A DNA stretch of 64,000 nt, taken from Novosphingobium sp. ZN18A2 (lineage in GTDB: Bacteria; Pseudomonadota; Alphaproteobacteria; Sphingomonadales; Sphingomonadaceae). Made by a program: the position numbers and the translations under genes. A model generated the notes under the pieces. It ran no database searches. It saw only the letters and a program-made list of their open reading frames with translations, and was not told where the DNA came from. Position 1 is the stretch's first letter, and each line of letters begins with the position of its first letter. Where the stretch lies: positions 2,170,001-2,234,000 of the forward strand of contig NZ_CP136651.1 in NCBI RefSeq assembly GCF_036784765.1, given 5' to 3'. This document shows positions 40,684 through 48,049 of the stretch, one piece after another.

Positions 40684-41469
40684 CTATTCGGCCGTCCAGC
40701 CACCATCGATCGACATATTCGCGCCGGTGATCTGGGAGGCTTCGTCGCGGCACAGGAACAGGGCCATCGCGGCCACCTGTTCGGGCAGCACGAACTCACG
40801 CGTGGGCTGGCGCACCAGCATCACTTCGTTCAGCACCTGCTCGCGCGTCATGTTACGCGCTTTCATCGTATCGGGAATCTGGTTTTCCACCAGCGGCGTC
40901 CAGACATAGCCGGGGCTGATGCAATTGACGGTGATGCCGCAGGTCGCCAGTTCAAGCGCCAGTGTCTTGGTAAGCCCCGCAAGGCCGTGCTTGGCCGAGA
41001 CATAGGCCGATTTGAAAGGCGATGCCGTAAGCGAGTGGGCAGACGCGGTGGAGATGATGCGCCCCCAGCCCTTCTCCTTCATGTACGGCACCGCCAGTCG
41101 CGCGGCATCGAAAGCGGAGGTCAGGTTGAGCGCGATGATCGAGTCCCATTTTTCCGGCGGAAATTCCTCGACCGGCGCGACGTGTTGCATCCCGGCATTG
41201 TTGACGAGGACATCCACCCCGCCGAACGTATCGGCGGCCAGCGCCATCATCTCTTCGACACCCGATCGCCTGGTGAGGTCCGCCCCTGAATGCACGGCCC
41301 TGCCGCCGCTGGCCGACGCCAGTTCCTCACATATCCGCGCGATTTCCGCCTCGTCGCCAAATCCGTTGATGACCAGATTGGCGCCTTCGGCCGCGAATGC
41401 CTTTGCATAGGCAAGACCGATTCCGGATGTGGAACCGGTAACCAGTGCGCATTTGTCCTTGAGGAACAT
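40684..41469 (-). CDS. bdhA: D-beta-hydroxybutyrate dehydrogenase (SDR)
   Basis: NAD-dependent SDR that oxidises D-3-hydroxybutyrate to acetoacetate, the last step of polyhydroxybutyrate breakdown. ATG 41469 gives 261 residues, with VTGSTSGIGLA at the N-terminus, NNAGMQHVAPV, and the active-site YVSAK. The substrate-loop sequence SPGYVWTPLVENQIPD and the C-terminal SIDGGWTAE match BdhA. The upstream in-frame extension is spurious. It is divergent from the zinc metallopeptidase across 95 bases. Confidence 0.92.
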   Translation of the reverse strand: MFLKDKCALVTGSTSGIGLAYAKAFAAEGANLVINGFGDEAEIARICEELASASGGRAVHSGADLTRRSGVEEMMALAADTFGGVDVLVNNAGMQHVAPVEEFPPEKWDSIIALNLTSAFDAARLAVPYMKEKGWGRIISTASAHSLTASPFKSAYVSAKHGLAGLTKTLALELATCGITVNCISPGYVWTPLVENQIPDTMKARNMTREQVLNEVMLVRQPTREFVLPEQVAAMALFLCRDEASQITGANMSIDGGWTAE

Positions 41470-41564
41470 GACTCGACTCCGGATAGTGGCTGACGATGGT
41501 GCCAATCGCCGTCCGCGCCCCGCTTGTCCAGAAGCAGGCACGACCAGACCAACAGGGGATCACG

Positions 41565-42428
41565 ATGCGCCTCGACGATTACGATAACAACATAAGGGTC
41601 GAGGACCAGCGCGGTTCCCGCATGTCCATTGGCGGCAGGGGCGGCAAGGTCGGCTGCGGCGGCATCGTGATCGCGCTGATCGCGGCGCTGGTGTTCGGGG
41701 TGGACCCCGGCCAGATGCTGTCGATGATGGAAGGCAGCGGCTCCACGACCGGCCCCGTGCAGACGCAGGGCGGCAACACGATAGAGGAAAGCTGCTCTGT
41801 CAACGAATACAGCCATGAAAGCTGCAACGCGCTGTCTTCGCTGAACAAGACATGGGCACCGCTGTTCAGGCAGGCGAACATCCCCTTCACCGCCCCCAAG
41901 CTGGTGTTCTATTCGCAGTCGGGCCAATCGGGCTGCGGCGCGGCGCAAAGCGCGATGGGGCCGTTCTATTGCCCCACCGACCAGGGCATCTACATCGACA
42001 CGGATTTCTACAGGGAAATGGCCGGACAGATGCGCGCCGGCGGCGATTTTGCCCGCGATTACGTGATCGCGCACGAATACGGGCATCACATCCAGAACCT
42101 GCTTGGCCTGTCCAGCCAGGTACACAGCCTCCAGCAGCGCAATCCCTCGCGCGCGAACGAGCTTTCCGTGCGGCTTGAGCTTCAGGCCGATTGCTATGCC
42201 GGCGTATGGGCAGGCCGCAATCGCAGCCGGATTGAACCCGGCGATATCGAGGAAGGGATGACCGCGGCCCACCAGATCGGCGACGACGTGCTGATGAAGG
42301 CCGCCGGGCGCCGCCCGGTCGAATCCGCCTTCACCCACGGCAGCGCGGCGCAGCGCATGAAGTGGCTGAGGACCGGCATCGAAACGGGGGACGAAGACAA
42401 GTGCGATACGTTCTCCGACTTGCGATAA
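41565..42428 (+). CDS. Neutral zinc metallopeptidase, YpfJ family
   Basis: A 287-residue membrane-anchored protein with an N-terminal single helix (about VGCGGIVIALIAALVFGV) and an extracytoplasmic peptidase domain containing HEYGHHIQ as the zinc site, plus RLELQADCYAGVWAG supplying a further ligand. AGGGGA precedes ATG 41565. YpfJ-type proteins are annotated as neutral zinc metallopeptidases, with biological role unclear. The next gene starts 73 bases later. Confidence 0.9.
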   Translation: MRLDDYDNNIRVEDQRGSRMSIGGRGGKVGCGGIVIALIAALVFGVDPGQMLSMMEGSGSTTGPVQTQGGNTIEESCSVNEYSHESCNALSSLNKTWAPLFRQANIPFTAPKLVFYSQSGQSGCGAAQSAMGPFYCPTDQGIYIDTDFYREMAGQMRAGGDFARDYVIAHEYGHHIQNLLGLSSQVHSLQQRNPSRANELSVRLELQADCYAGVWAGRNRSRIEPGDIEEGMTAAHQIGDDVLMKAAGRRPVESAFTHGSAAQRMKWLRTGIETGDEDKCDTFSDLR

Positions 42429-42432
42429 TGCC

Positions 42433-42504
42433 CATGCGAATAAGGGATTGGGGGAACTCCTTCCCTTTCCTTGCGTAGAAAAAGGAGAAAGATTTATTCG
42501 CATG
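42433..42504 (+). promoter_or_regulatory. Inverted repeat sequestering the ribosome site and start of the next gene
   Basis: CATGCGAATAA (42433-42443) is perfectly complementary to TTATTCGCATG (42494-42504), and that second arm contains the ATG start 42502. Inside, CTCCTT (42457-42462) is complementary to AAGGAG (42482-42487), the Shine-Dalgarno of the same gene. The two nested pairings would hide both initiation signals. No T-run follows, so it is not a terminator. Pairing is read from the sequence; a thermosensor, ligand or coupling role is inference. Confidence 0.5.
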
Positions 42505-43089
42505 AAAGCCGCCCGGTTCCTTTCCCTTGCCATTGCCGCCACTACCGCGGGGACGGCGTTCATTCCTGCTTCGGCGCAGACCGCGGTGGACCCGGACAAC
42601 GTGACCGCGCGCGACGTGGTGTTGAAGCCGTTCACCGACTTCAATCTTGAGAAAGACCCCGTTCCCGACATCCTGCAAACGGCGGTTGCCAAGCCATACG
42701 ACCTGACCGGGCTTCGCGAATGCAGCGCCATGTCGAACGAAGTGCGCGACCTCGACACCGTTCTGGGCGACGATATCGATGCGGTGCAGGAAAAATCGCG
42801 CGGAGAAAAGCGCGGAAACGCGATTGGCGGGGCGGCGCAATCGGTTGTCGGTTCGCTGATCCCTTTCGGCGGCCTGATCCGCGAGATTTCAGGCGCGAAC
42901 GAAAACCGCAGGCGCTGGAACGTCGCGCTTTACGCGGGATCTGTGCGGCGCGCGTTCCTGAAAGGCATCGGCCAGCAGCGCGGCTGCGCTTATCCGGCGC
43001 GGTCGGCCGACCACGCGACGCCGGAGCAGGTCGAAGCGGAGCGCCTGCGCATCGACGAGGCGCGCAAGAACGGCAAGGAAGACGACTGA
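42502..43089 (+). CDS. Exported protein of unknown function
   Basis: A 195-residue protein with a signal peptide (about residues 1-25, ending PASAQ), then a conserved-looking stretch VTARDVVLKPFTDFNLEKDP and a mixed charged C-terminus. A short hydrophobic block (GNAIGGAAQSVVGSLIPFGG) could contact a membrane. I recognise no domain. An AAGGAG ribosome site sits 14 bases before ATG 42502. It follows the YpfJ-type gene and precedes the lactate dehydrogenase family gene. Confidence 0.78.
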   Translation: MKAARFLSLAIAATTAGTAFIPASAQTAVDPDNVTARDVVLKPFTDFNLEKDPVPDILQTAVAKPYDLTGLRECSAMSNEVRDLDTVLGDDIDAVQEKSRGEKRGNAIGGAAQSVVGSLIPFGGLIREISGANENRRRWNVALYAGSVRRAFLKGIGQQRGCAYPARSADHATPEQVEAERLRIDEARKNGKEDD

Positions 43090-43178
43090 GCGCCGCACGC
43101 GCGCTTCGCAGACCTGCTTGCTCAGGCCGCAGGATTTCGGCCCTTCGCGTTTGGCGGCAATTCGCCTAAAGAGCGCCG

Positions 43179-44330
43179 ATGCGCCTGACCGACTGCCACA
43201 ACATCGCCGATTTCCGCCTGCTCGCCAAAAAGCGGCTGCCCTGGCCGGTGTTCGACTATATCGACGGCGCGGCCGACGACGAGATCACCAAACAGCGCAA
43301 TACGGCCGCTTATGACGACGTGGACCTGGTGCCCGAAATCCTTGCCGGGGTCGAAACAATCGACATGTCGACCACGATCATGGGCAGGAAAAGCGCGCTG
43401 CCTTTGATGCTTTCGCCCACCGCGCTGCAACGCATCTTTCACTGGCAGGGCGAACGCGCGGTGGGCCGCGCGGCAGAAAAGTTCGGGCTGTGGTTCGGCA
43501 TTTCCAGCCTGTCCACGGTCAGCATAGAGGAGATCGGATCGACGATTTCCACGCCCAAGCTGTTCCAGTTCTATTACCACAGGGACAAGGGCCTCAACCA
43601 TTCGATGATTGAGCGCTGCCAGGCCGCGAAGTTCGACGCGATCGCGCTGACGGTGGACACCATCGTGGCCGGCAAGCGCGAACGGTGCCTGCGATCGGGC
43701 TTCACCTCGCCGCCGAAGCTGACCCCGCGTTCGGCCATTTCCTATGCGATCAAGCCGCAATGGGCGTTGAACTGGTTCCTGCGCGAAAAGTTCAGCCTGC
43801 CCAACCTGGATACCCACGTCAGCGAGGGCACCGGGCAGGCCGTGTCCATCGCCGACTATTTCAACAAGATGCTCGATCCGTCGATGGACTGGAAAGCCGC
43901 ACAGGACATTCGCGACCGCTGGGGCGGCAAGTTCTGCCTGAAAGGCGTGATGAGCGTGGCCGACGCGAAGCGCGCGGTGGAGATGGGCGCCGACGCGATC
44001 ATGATTTCCAACCATGGCGGCCGCCAGCTTGACGGCAGCCGCGCCCCGTTCGACCAGCTTGAGGAAATCGTCGATGCGGTGGGCGGGCAGATAGAGATCA
44101 TCAACGATGGCGGTGTGCGGCGCGGAACGCACGTGCTGAAGGCGCTGGCCACGGGGGCGACGGCCGCTTCGGGCGGGCGGCTTTACCTTTATGCACTCGC
44201 CGCCGCCGGTCAGGCGGGTGTCGAACGCGCGCTCTCTATCCTGAAGGAAGAGATAGAGCGCGACATGAAGCTGATGGGCGTGACGAGCGTGGACCAGCTC
44301 GACCGCACCCGCCTGCGCCGCCGCCGGTAG
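43179..44330 (+). CDS. lldD: FMN-dependent alpha-hydroxy-acid dehydrogenase (L-lactate dehydrogenase family)
   Basis: Oxidises an alpha-hydroxy acid, likely L-lactate, to the 2-oxo acid and passes electrons to quinone or oxygen. The FMN-binding TIM barrel shows the N-terminal WPVFDYIDGAADDE, SPTALQRI, FQFYYHRDKG, and the catalytic histidine in ISNHGGRQLDGSRAP. At 383 residues it is full length. No lldP or lldR is adjacent, so the substrate is assigned by family. Confidence 0.88.
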   Translation: MRLTDCHNIADFRLLAKKRLPWPVFDYIDGAADDEITKQRNTAAYDDVDLVPEILAGVETIDMSTTIMGRKSALPLMLSPTALQRIFHWQGERAVGRAAEKFGLWFGISSLSTVSIEEIGSTISTPKLFQFYYHRDKGLNHSMIERCQAAKFDAIALTVDTIVAGKRERCLRSGFTSPPKLTPRSAISYAIKPQWALNWFLREKFSLPNLDTHVSEGTGQAVSIADYFNKMLDPSMDWKAAQDIRDRWGGKFCLKGVMSVADAKRAVEMGADAIMISNHGGRQLDGSRAPFDQLEEIVDAVGGQIEIINDGGVRRGTHVLKALATGATAASGGRLYLYALAAAGQAGVERALSILKEEIERDMKLMGVTSVDQLDRTRLRRRR

Positions 44331-44348
44331 GGCAAGCGACGCCGGCGG
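44321..44348. other. Inverted repeat at the lldD/creD convergent junction
   Basis: CCGCCGG (44321-44327) pairs with CCGGCGG (44342-44348) across a 14-base loop that contains the lldD stop codon. No T-run follows. It resembles the stop-spanning repeats at other convergent junctions in this window, but the short GC-rich arms could be chance. Confidence 0.35.
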
Positions 44349-44356
44349 GCGCACGG

Positions 44357-45769
44357 TCAGGCTGTGGCGTCGTGCCGGCCCACCGCGCCCCAGTCCACCT
44401 TGCGCGTCGCGTACATCACCCCAGCCAGCGCCGCGAAGAGCAGCACCGAACCGATCAGCAGGGACCATGCCGCAAGGTTAAGCAGCACGAACAGAAGCGC
44501 ATAGAGGCCAACCAGCAGCGCACCGATGAAGCGCGCGCGCTTCCAGCTTCCCAGCACCGCGGCGCTATAGGCCGTCAGCAGCCCGATGATCGCGGCGCTG
44601 GCCAGAAGATAGGCGGCGGTAAAGCCGATCACTTCGGCAAAGGCCAGCAACAGCACGAAGAACAGGATAAGCCCCGCCCCGGTCAGCAGGTATTCGGCGG
44701 AAGCCACCCGCGCGCCGCCCACAACGTCGAACAGCAGGAACGCCAGGAACGTGAAGCCGATGAACAGGAAGCCGTATTTCACCGCGCGGTTGACCTTCGA
44801 ATAGAGGTTTACCGGCTCCACCAGCCCGACTGTAACGGCCAGCGATTGCCCCGACCCGCCGCGATCGGCCCGTGCCATCGCGATATAGCTGCCGGACGAA
44901 CCGTCCAGATTATCGATCTGCGGCGGCGCCATGTCCTCGTTCGCCACGGGCGGCTGGCCCAGCGCCAGCTTGTCGACCGTGTAACTGGCGGTGAAACCCT
45001 TGCCGGAGATCCGCGGTTTTTCCGGCAGGAACGATCCGCCGAAGCTTGGGCTGGGCCATGCCGACGTAACGTCCCAGCGGGTCGATCCTCCGCGCGGGAC
45101 AAGGCCGATCGCGCGGCTGCCGCGCACCGAATAGGCATATTCGACTGGCAGCGTGCCCTGCCCGTCCCACGGCACGAACGCGAAAAAGCCTTGTCCGCCG
45201 CTGGCTGCCGGACCGTTTCCGGGCTGCACTTCAAGCGGCTTTCCACTCGCCTTGACAAACCCGCCGGTCGTCAGCCCGCGCGCGTCGGACACGCCGATGC
45301 GCAGTTCGGCGCGGTCCCACAGTATTTGGGCGGGCTTTATCCCGAACCGCGCAAGGTCCGCCGGAACGGCAAATGACGCGTGGCCTGAAACCCGCGCGGT
45401 ATAAAGCACGCTGCGATAGATGGATTTCTTGCGCTCCTGCGGGTCGATCCGCGTCTCCGCCCTGTTTTCCACTGGCGAGAGATAGAGCGTCTTTTCCACT
45501 TCCACCGCGCGTTCAACGGTTTTTCCGTCAACGCTTTCGCGCTGCAGTTGCGTGGTCTTGTAGGGGATCGCGACGATGGGGCCTGAAAGCACCTGCTGCC
45601 CGCCCCACCCGGCGTTGATCGCCTGCTGCGCGGTTTGTGCCTGATCCTGCCGGTCGTAAACCAGTGCATAGACCAGCATCAGCGGGACGATCAAAACGGC
45701 GGCGACAATCGCCACGAACAGCAGCTTCATCCCCGGCGACCGTTCGCGCCGCGTCACACCGTTATCCAT
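44357..45769 (-). CDS. creD: CreD inner-membrane protein
   Basis: A 470-residue CreD-family protein with one N-terminal membrane helix (about MKLLFVAIVAAVLIVPLMLVY), a large periplasmic domain (about 40-320) and four to five C-terminal helices. The DNA lies 166 bases downstream of blaR1 on the same strand. CreD is induced by beta-lactam or cell-envelope stress in other Gram-negatives (CreBC/BlrAB regulons), but no creB or creC is in the window; here the neighbour is blaI-blaR1. The molecular function is unknown. Confidence 0.9.
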   Translation of the reverse strand: MDNGVTRRERSPGMKLLFVAIVAAVLIVPLMLVYALVYDRQDQAQTAQQAINAGWGGQQVLSGPIVAIPYKTTQLQRESVDGKTVERAVEVEKTLYLSPVENRAETRIDPQERKKSIYRSVLYTARVSGHASFAVPADLARFGIKPAQILWDRAELRIGVSDARGLTTGGFVKASGKPLEVQPGNGPAASGGQGFFAFVPWDGQGTLPVEYAYSVRGSRAIGLVPRGGSTRWDVTSAWPSPSFGGSFLPEKPRISGKGFTASYTVDKLALGQPPVANEDMAPPQIDNLDGSSGSYIAMARADRGGSGQSLAVTVGLVEPVNLYSKVNRAVKYGFLFIGFTFLAFLLFDVVGGARVASAEYLLTGAGLILFFVLLLAFAEVIGFTAAYLLASAAIIGLLTAYSAAVLGSWKRARFIGALLVGLYALLFVLLNLAAWSLLIGSVLLFAALAGVMYATRKVDWGAVGRHDATA

Positions 45770-45856
45770 CGCGCTCTCCCCGTCGGCGACGTGTCATCCA
45801 TGCACAGGGCTATGCCGCAAACGATGAACGGTTGCTGACGCACGACCAGACGAAAT

Positions 45857-45902
45857 GGGCCGGCGGATCGAGGGGGACTGGAATCCCTCGTGCCGCCGGC
45901 CC
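45857..45902 (-). terminator. Strong hairpin between blaR1 and creD
   Basis: GGGCCGGCGG (45857-45866) pairs perfectly with CCGCCGGCCC (45893-45902); inside, CGAGGG (45869-45874) pairs with CCCTCG (45885-45890), with a 2x2 internal loop and a 10-base loop. On the minus strand it is followed by ATTTCGTC. It is a likely terminator or attenuator limiting read-through from blaR1 into creD; the U-tract is weak. Confidence 0.55.
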
Positions 45903-45935
45903 GGGCCAAGTCAGGAAACCCGTGGGGATCGGGTG

Positions 45936-47543
45936 TCAGCTTTCCTGAGACAGCTTGGCGATTTCGCGGTCCATCGCGCGCAGGATGGTCTGCCGGATGC
46001 CATCGTCCATCTTGGGATCGGCGGCGATCTTCGCGCGGGCCTGGCGTATGCCGTCAAGCGCCTTGCCCATCGCGCAAACGCGGATGCGGGCGGCGCGCTG
46101 CTCACGCCCCGTTCCCGAACTGGCGGAGAAGTCATAGCTGTTGCCCGATGTGCCGCAGGTCGACGCTTCGGTCCGGGCAAGCGCGCGATCGGCTTCCGCT
46201 TCCGCGTTTGCGCGGATTTGACGCGAATTAACCTCGACCTGCGCGGCCTTGGCGGCGGCCTCGTCGGCCTGGCGCCTGGCCTCCGCCACTTCGCGATCGA
46301 CCTTGGCCATCTCACGATCGAATTCGGCGTCGCTCATCCTCCGGTCGGTCTTGAGCACATAGCGCTGGCCGTTGCGCTCCACCGTGCGGGTATAGAGCTT
46401 GCCGTCCTTGCCGCCTTCGTTGCGGGTGATCATCACGATCCTGTGCCCGTTCTTTACCGCCTGGGGCGGAGCCTGAGGCGTGGGCGGTTCGGGAGCATCC
46501 GGCGCTGCAGGAGCGGCTGGCGCGGGCGGTGCGTCAGGGGCAACGGGCGCCTGCGGGGCGGCAGGCGGCGCCGGCGGCTCGGGCGCATCGGGCGCGCTGA
46601 TCTGGGCATAGGTGACAGTGGCGGTAAGCGGCAGGGCAAGCGCGCCGAAGGCAACAAGCGTGCGCCCGGCCATGCGGCGGCGGCGGCTTGGGGTGGACAT
46701 CGTCAGGCTCCTCAAACGGTGAATTATCGATTTTTCGCCGGCGACCGGGCAGGCGAGCGCCAGTTCGCGGCCAAGGCGCGGCCCGGCGGCGAAACCGGCG
46801 ATCAGGCGGGCATAGGCCTCCCGCTCGGCCTCTGGCTCACCGGCAAGAACGCGCGCATCGCAAGCCGCTTCCTGGTCGCGCCGCAATGCGCGCCACGCCA
46901 GCCACGACACCGGGTTGAACCAGTGCAGCGCGAAAAGCGGCTGCATGGCCATGTTGAGCAGAATGTCCCCGCCATCGTGGTGCTGCAATTCGTGCCGCAG
47001 CGCCAGGTTGCAGCCCCGGCGATCCGCGCTGGCGGATAGCCCCACCGGCAGCGCCACGATCTTGTCGAACACGCCGAATGCAACGGGTGCGGGAACCATC
47101 GCGCTCTCGATCACGCGGATCTTGCCAACGCGGCCCAGTTCCACGCTGTCTTCGAGCACGCGCTTGCGCATCGTGTAATAGGTGACACCGCGCCACAGAA
47201 GGAACGCAAGCGCCCCCGCGATCCACACGGCCAGCAGCGGTGTTACAAAATTGATGCCGGCAGCGGTGGACACACTCGCCTGCACCGGCGCAGCGGTCGA
47301 TGCGGCGTCGTTTGCGAGAACCGGCACGACCAGCGGCGCCCCGCCCGATGCCTGCATCGCGGAGACCGGCAACGTCACCGGGGGCACGACAAGGCGCAAA
47401 AGCGGCAGAAGCCAAAGGGCATAGGCAAGGCCGGGACCGAACGTGCGCGAAACCGGTCCGCGCAGGACCAGCACCAGCGCCATCAGCCCGCCGGTCCACA
47501 CGAGCGTTTCCAGAAGCCAGGTTGCGAAAAGGGTCTGGGTCAT
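45936..47543 (-). CDS. blaR1: BlaR1/MecR1-type M56 membrane metallopeptidase with non-PBP sensor
   Basis: A 535-residue M56 family sensor protease that would cleave the paired BlaI repressor. Four membrane segments (about 9-27, 40-58, 99-118, 293-313) frame the zinc site HELQH at 184-188 with a third ligand near Glu225. The outer part is unusual: a Pro/Ala-rich stretch (about 317-362), then a charged coiled-coil-like tail rich in Ala, Arg and Glu. No penicillin-binding SxxK/SxN/KTG domain is seen, so it is unlikely to sense beta-lactam covalently as BlaR1 does. ATGA overlap with blaI. Confidence 0.9.
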   Translation of the reverse strand: MTQTLFATWLLETLVWTGGLMALVLVLRGPVSRTFGPGLAYALWLLPLLRLVVPPVTLPVSAMQASGGAPLVVPVLANDAASTAAPVQASVSTAAGINFVTPLLAVWIAGALAFLLWRGVTYYTMRKRVLEDSVELGRVGKIRVIESAMVPAPVAFGVFDKIVALPVGLSASADRRGCNLALRHELQHHDGGDILLNMAMQPLFALHWFNPVSWLAWRALRRDQEAACDARVLAGEPEAEREAYARLIAGFAAGPRLGRELALACPVAGEKSIIHRLRSLTMSTPSRRRRMAGRTLVAFGALALPLTATVTYAQISAPDAPEPPAPPAAPQAPVAPDAPPAPAAPAAPDAPEPPTPQAPPQAVKNGHRIVMITRNEGGKDGKLYTRTVERNGQRYVLKTDRRMSDAEFDREMAKVDREVAEARRQADEAAAKAAQVEVNSRQIRANAEAEADRALARTEASTCGTSGNSYDFSASSGTGREQRAARIRVCAMGKALDGIRQARAKIAADPKMDDGIRQTILRAMDREIAKLSQES

Positions 47544-47911
47544 TTGCGCAGCTCCTTCAGAAGGGCCTCGATCTCTGCAAGGTCGGCATCGGAAAGGGCT
47601 TCCTGCTCGGCCAGGTGCGCGAACAGCGACGATGCGCGCCCGCCGAACAGGCGATCTACCAGCCTGCGCGATTCACCGCCTACATAGGCGGAGCGTTCGA
47701 CCAGCGGCGAATAGAGGAACCGCTTTCCGTCCGGTTCCGTGCCGACGGCCTCCTTCGAAACAAGGCGCGACAGCAGCGTCTTTACCGTGGCCAGGCTCCA
47801 CCCTCGCGGTTTGCAGACGGCTTCGCACACTTCCTGCGCGGTAAGCGGGCTCCTGTCCCAGAGCGCCTCCATCACCGCATGCTCGGCCTCGCTGATACGT
47901 TCCTCGGCCAT
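47540..47911 (-). CDS. blaI: BlaI/MecI-family transcriptional repressor
   Basis: A 123-residue winged-helix repressor: ISEAEHAVMEALWD, LTAQEVCEAV and SLATVKTLLSRLVSKEAV form the DNA-binding domain, and the C-terminus is the helical dimerisation domain that M56 proteases cut. It is cotranscribed with blaR1 by ATGA overlap and preceded by GGGAGG. The palindrome at 47925-47956 is its probable autoregulatory operator. Confidence 0.93.
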   Translation of the reverse strand: MAEERISEAEHAVMEALWDRSPLTAQEVCEAVCKPRGWSLATVKTLLSRLVSKEAVGTEPDGKRFLYSPLVERSAYVGGESRRLVDRLFGGRASSLFAHLAEQEALSDADLAEIEALLKELRK

Positions 47912-47924
47912 GAGCCTCCCTTTC

Positions 47925-47956
47925 GTTTACACACGTAATCGACTACGCATGTAAAC
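47925..47956 (-). promoter_or_regulatory. BlaI-type operator overlapping the blaI promoter
   Basis: A 32-base imperfect palindrome, GTTTACA at one end and TGTAAAC at the other, with 14 of 17 positions of each half matching its partner. On the minus strand TTTACA (47950-47955) and TGTAAA (47926-47931) form a -35/-10-like pair with an 18-base spacer. It ends 14 bases before the blaI ATG, so a bound dimer would block its own promoter. The dyad is seen; BlaI binding is inferred from family behaviour. Confidence 0.7.
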
Positions 47957-47979
47957 GTGAACGGCATATGAATGGAGTC

Positions 47980-48018
47980 GTAATGAAAAGGGCGCGGCGG
48001 CCATTGGCCACCGCGCCC
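47980..48018 (-). terminator. Rho-independent terminator after sdhA
   Basis: On the minus strand GGGCGCGGTGGCC (48006-48018) pairs with GGCCGCCGCGCCC (47990-48002), one G-U pair, 3-base loop, followed by TTTTC. It ends the sdhCDA message 32 bases past the sdhA stop, upstream of blaI. Confidence 0.88.
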
Positions 48019-48049
48019 TCGACAAACGTATGTTCGTGATCGACGAGCG

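Noticed and set aside
45770..45935. Second BlaI operator upstream of creD
   Set aside because: No TTTACA/TGTAAA-type dyad is visible in this gap; the only structure is the hairpin already listed.
46463..46600. Possible tandem DNA repeat in the blaR1 Pro/Ala region
   Set aside because: The repetition reflects a low-complexity Pro/Ala protein segment; copies are irregular in length and base sequence, so it is not called as a DNA repeat.
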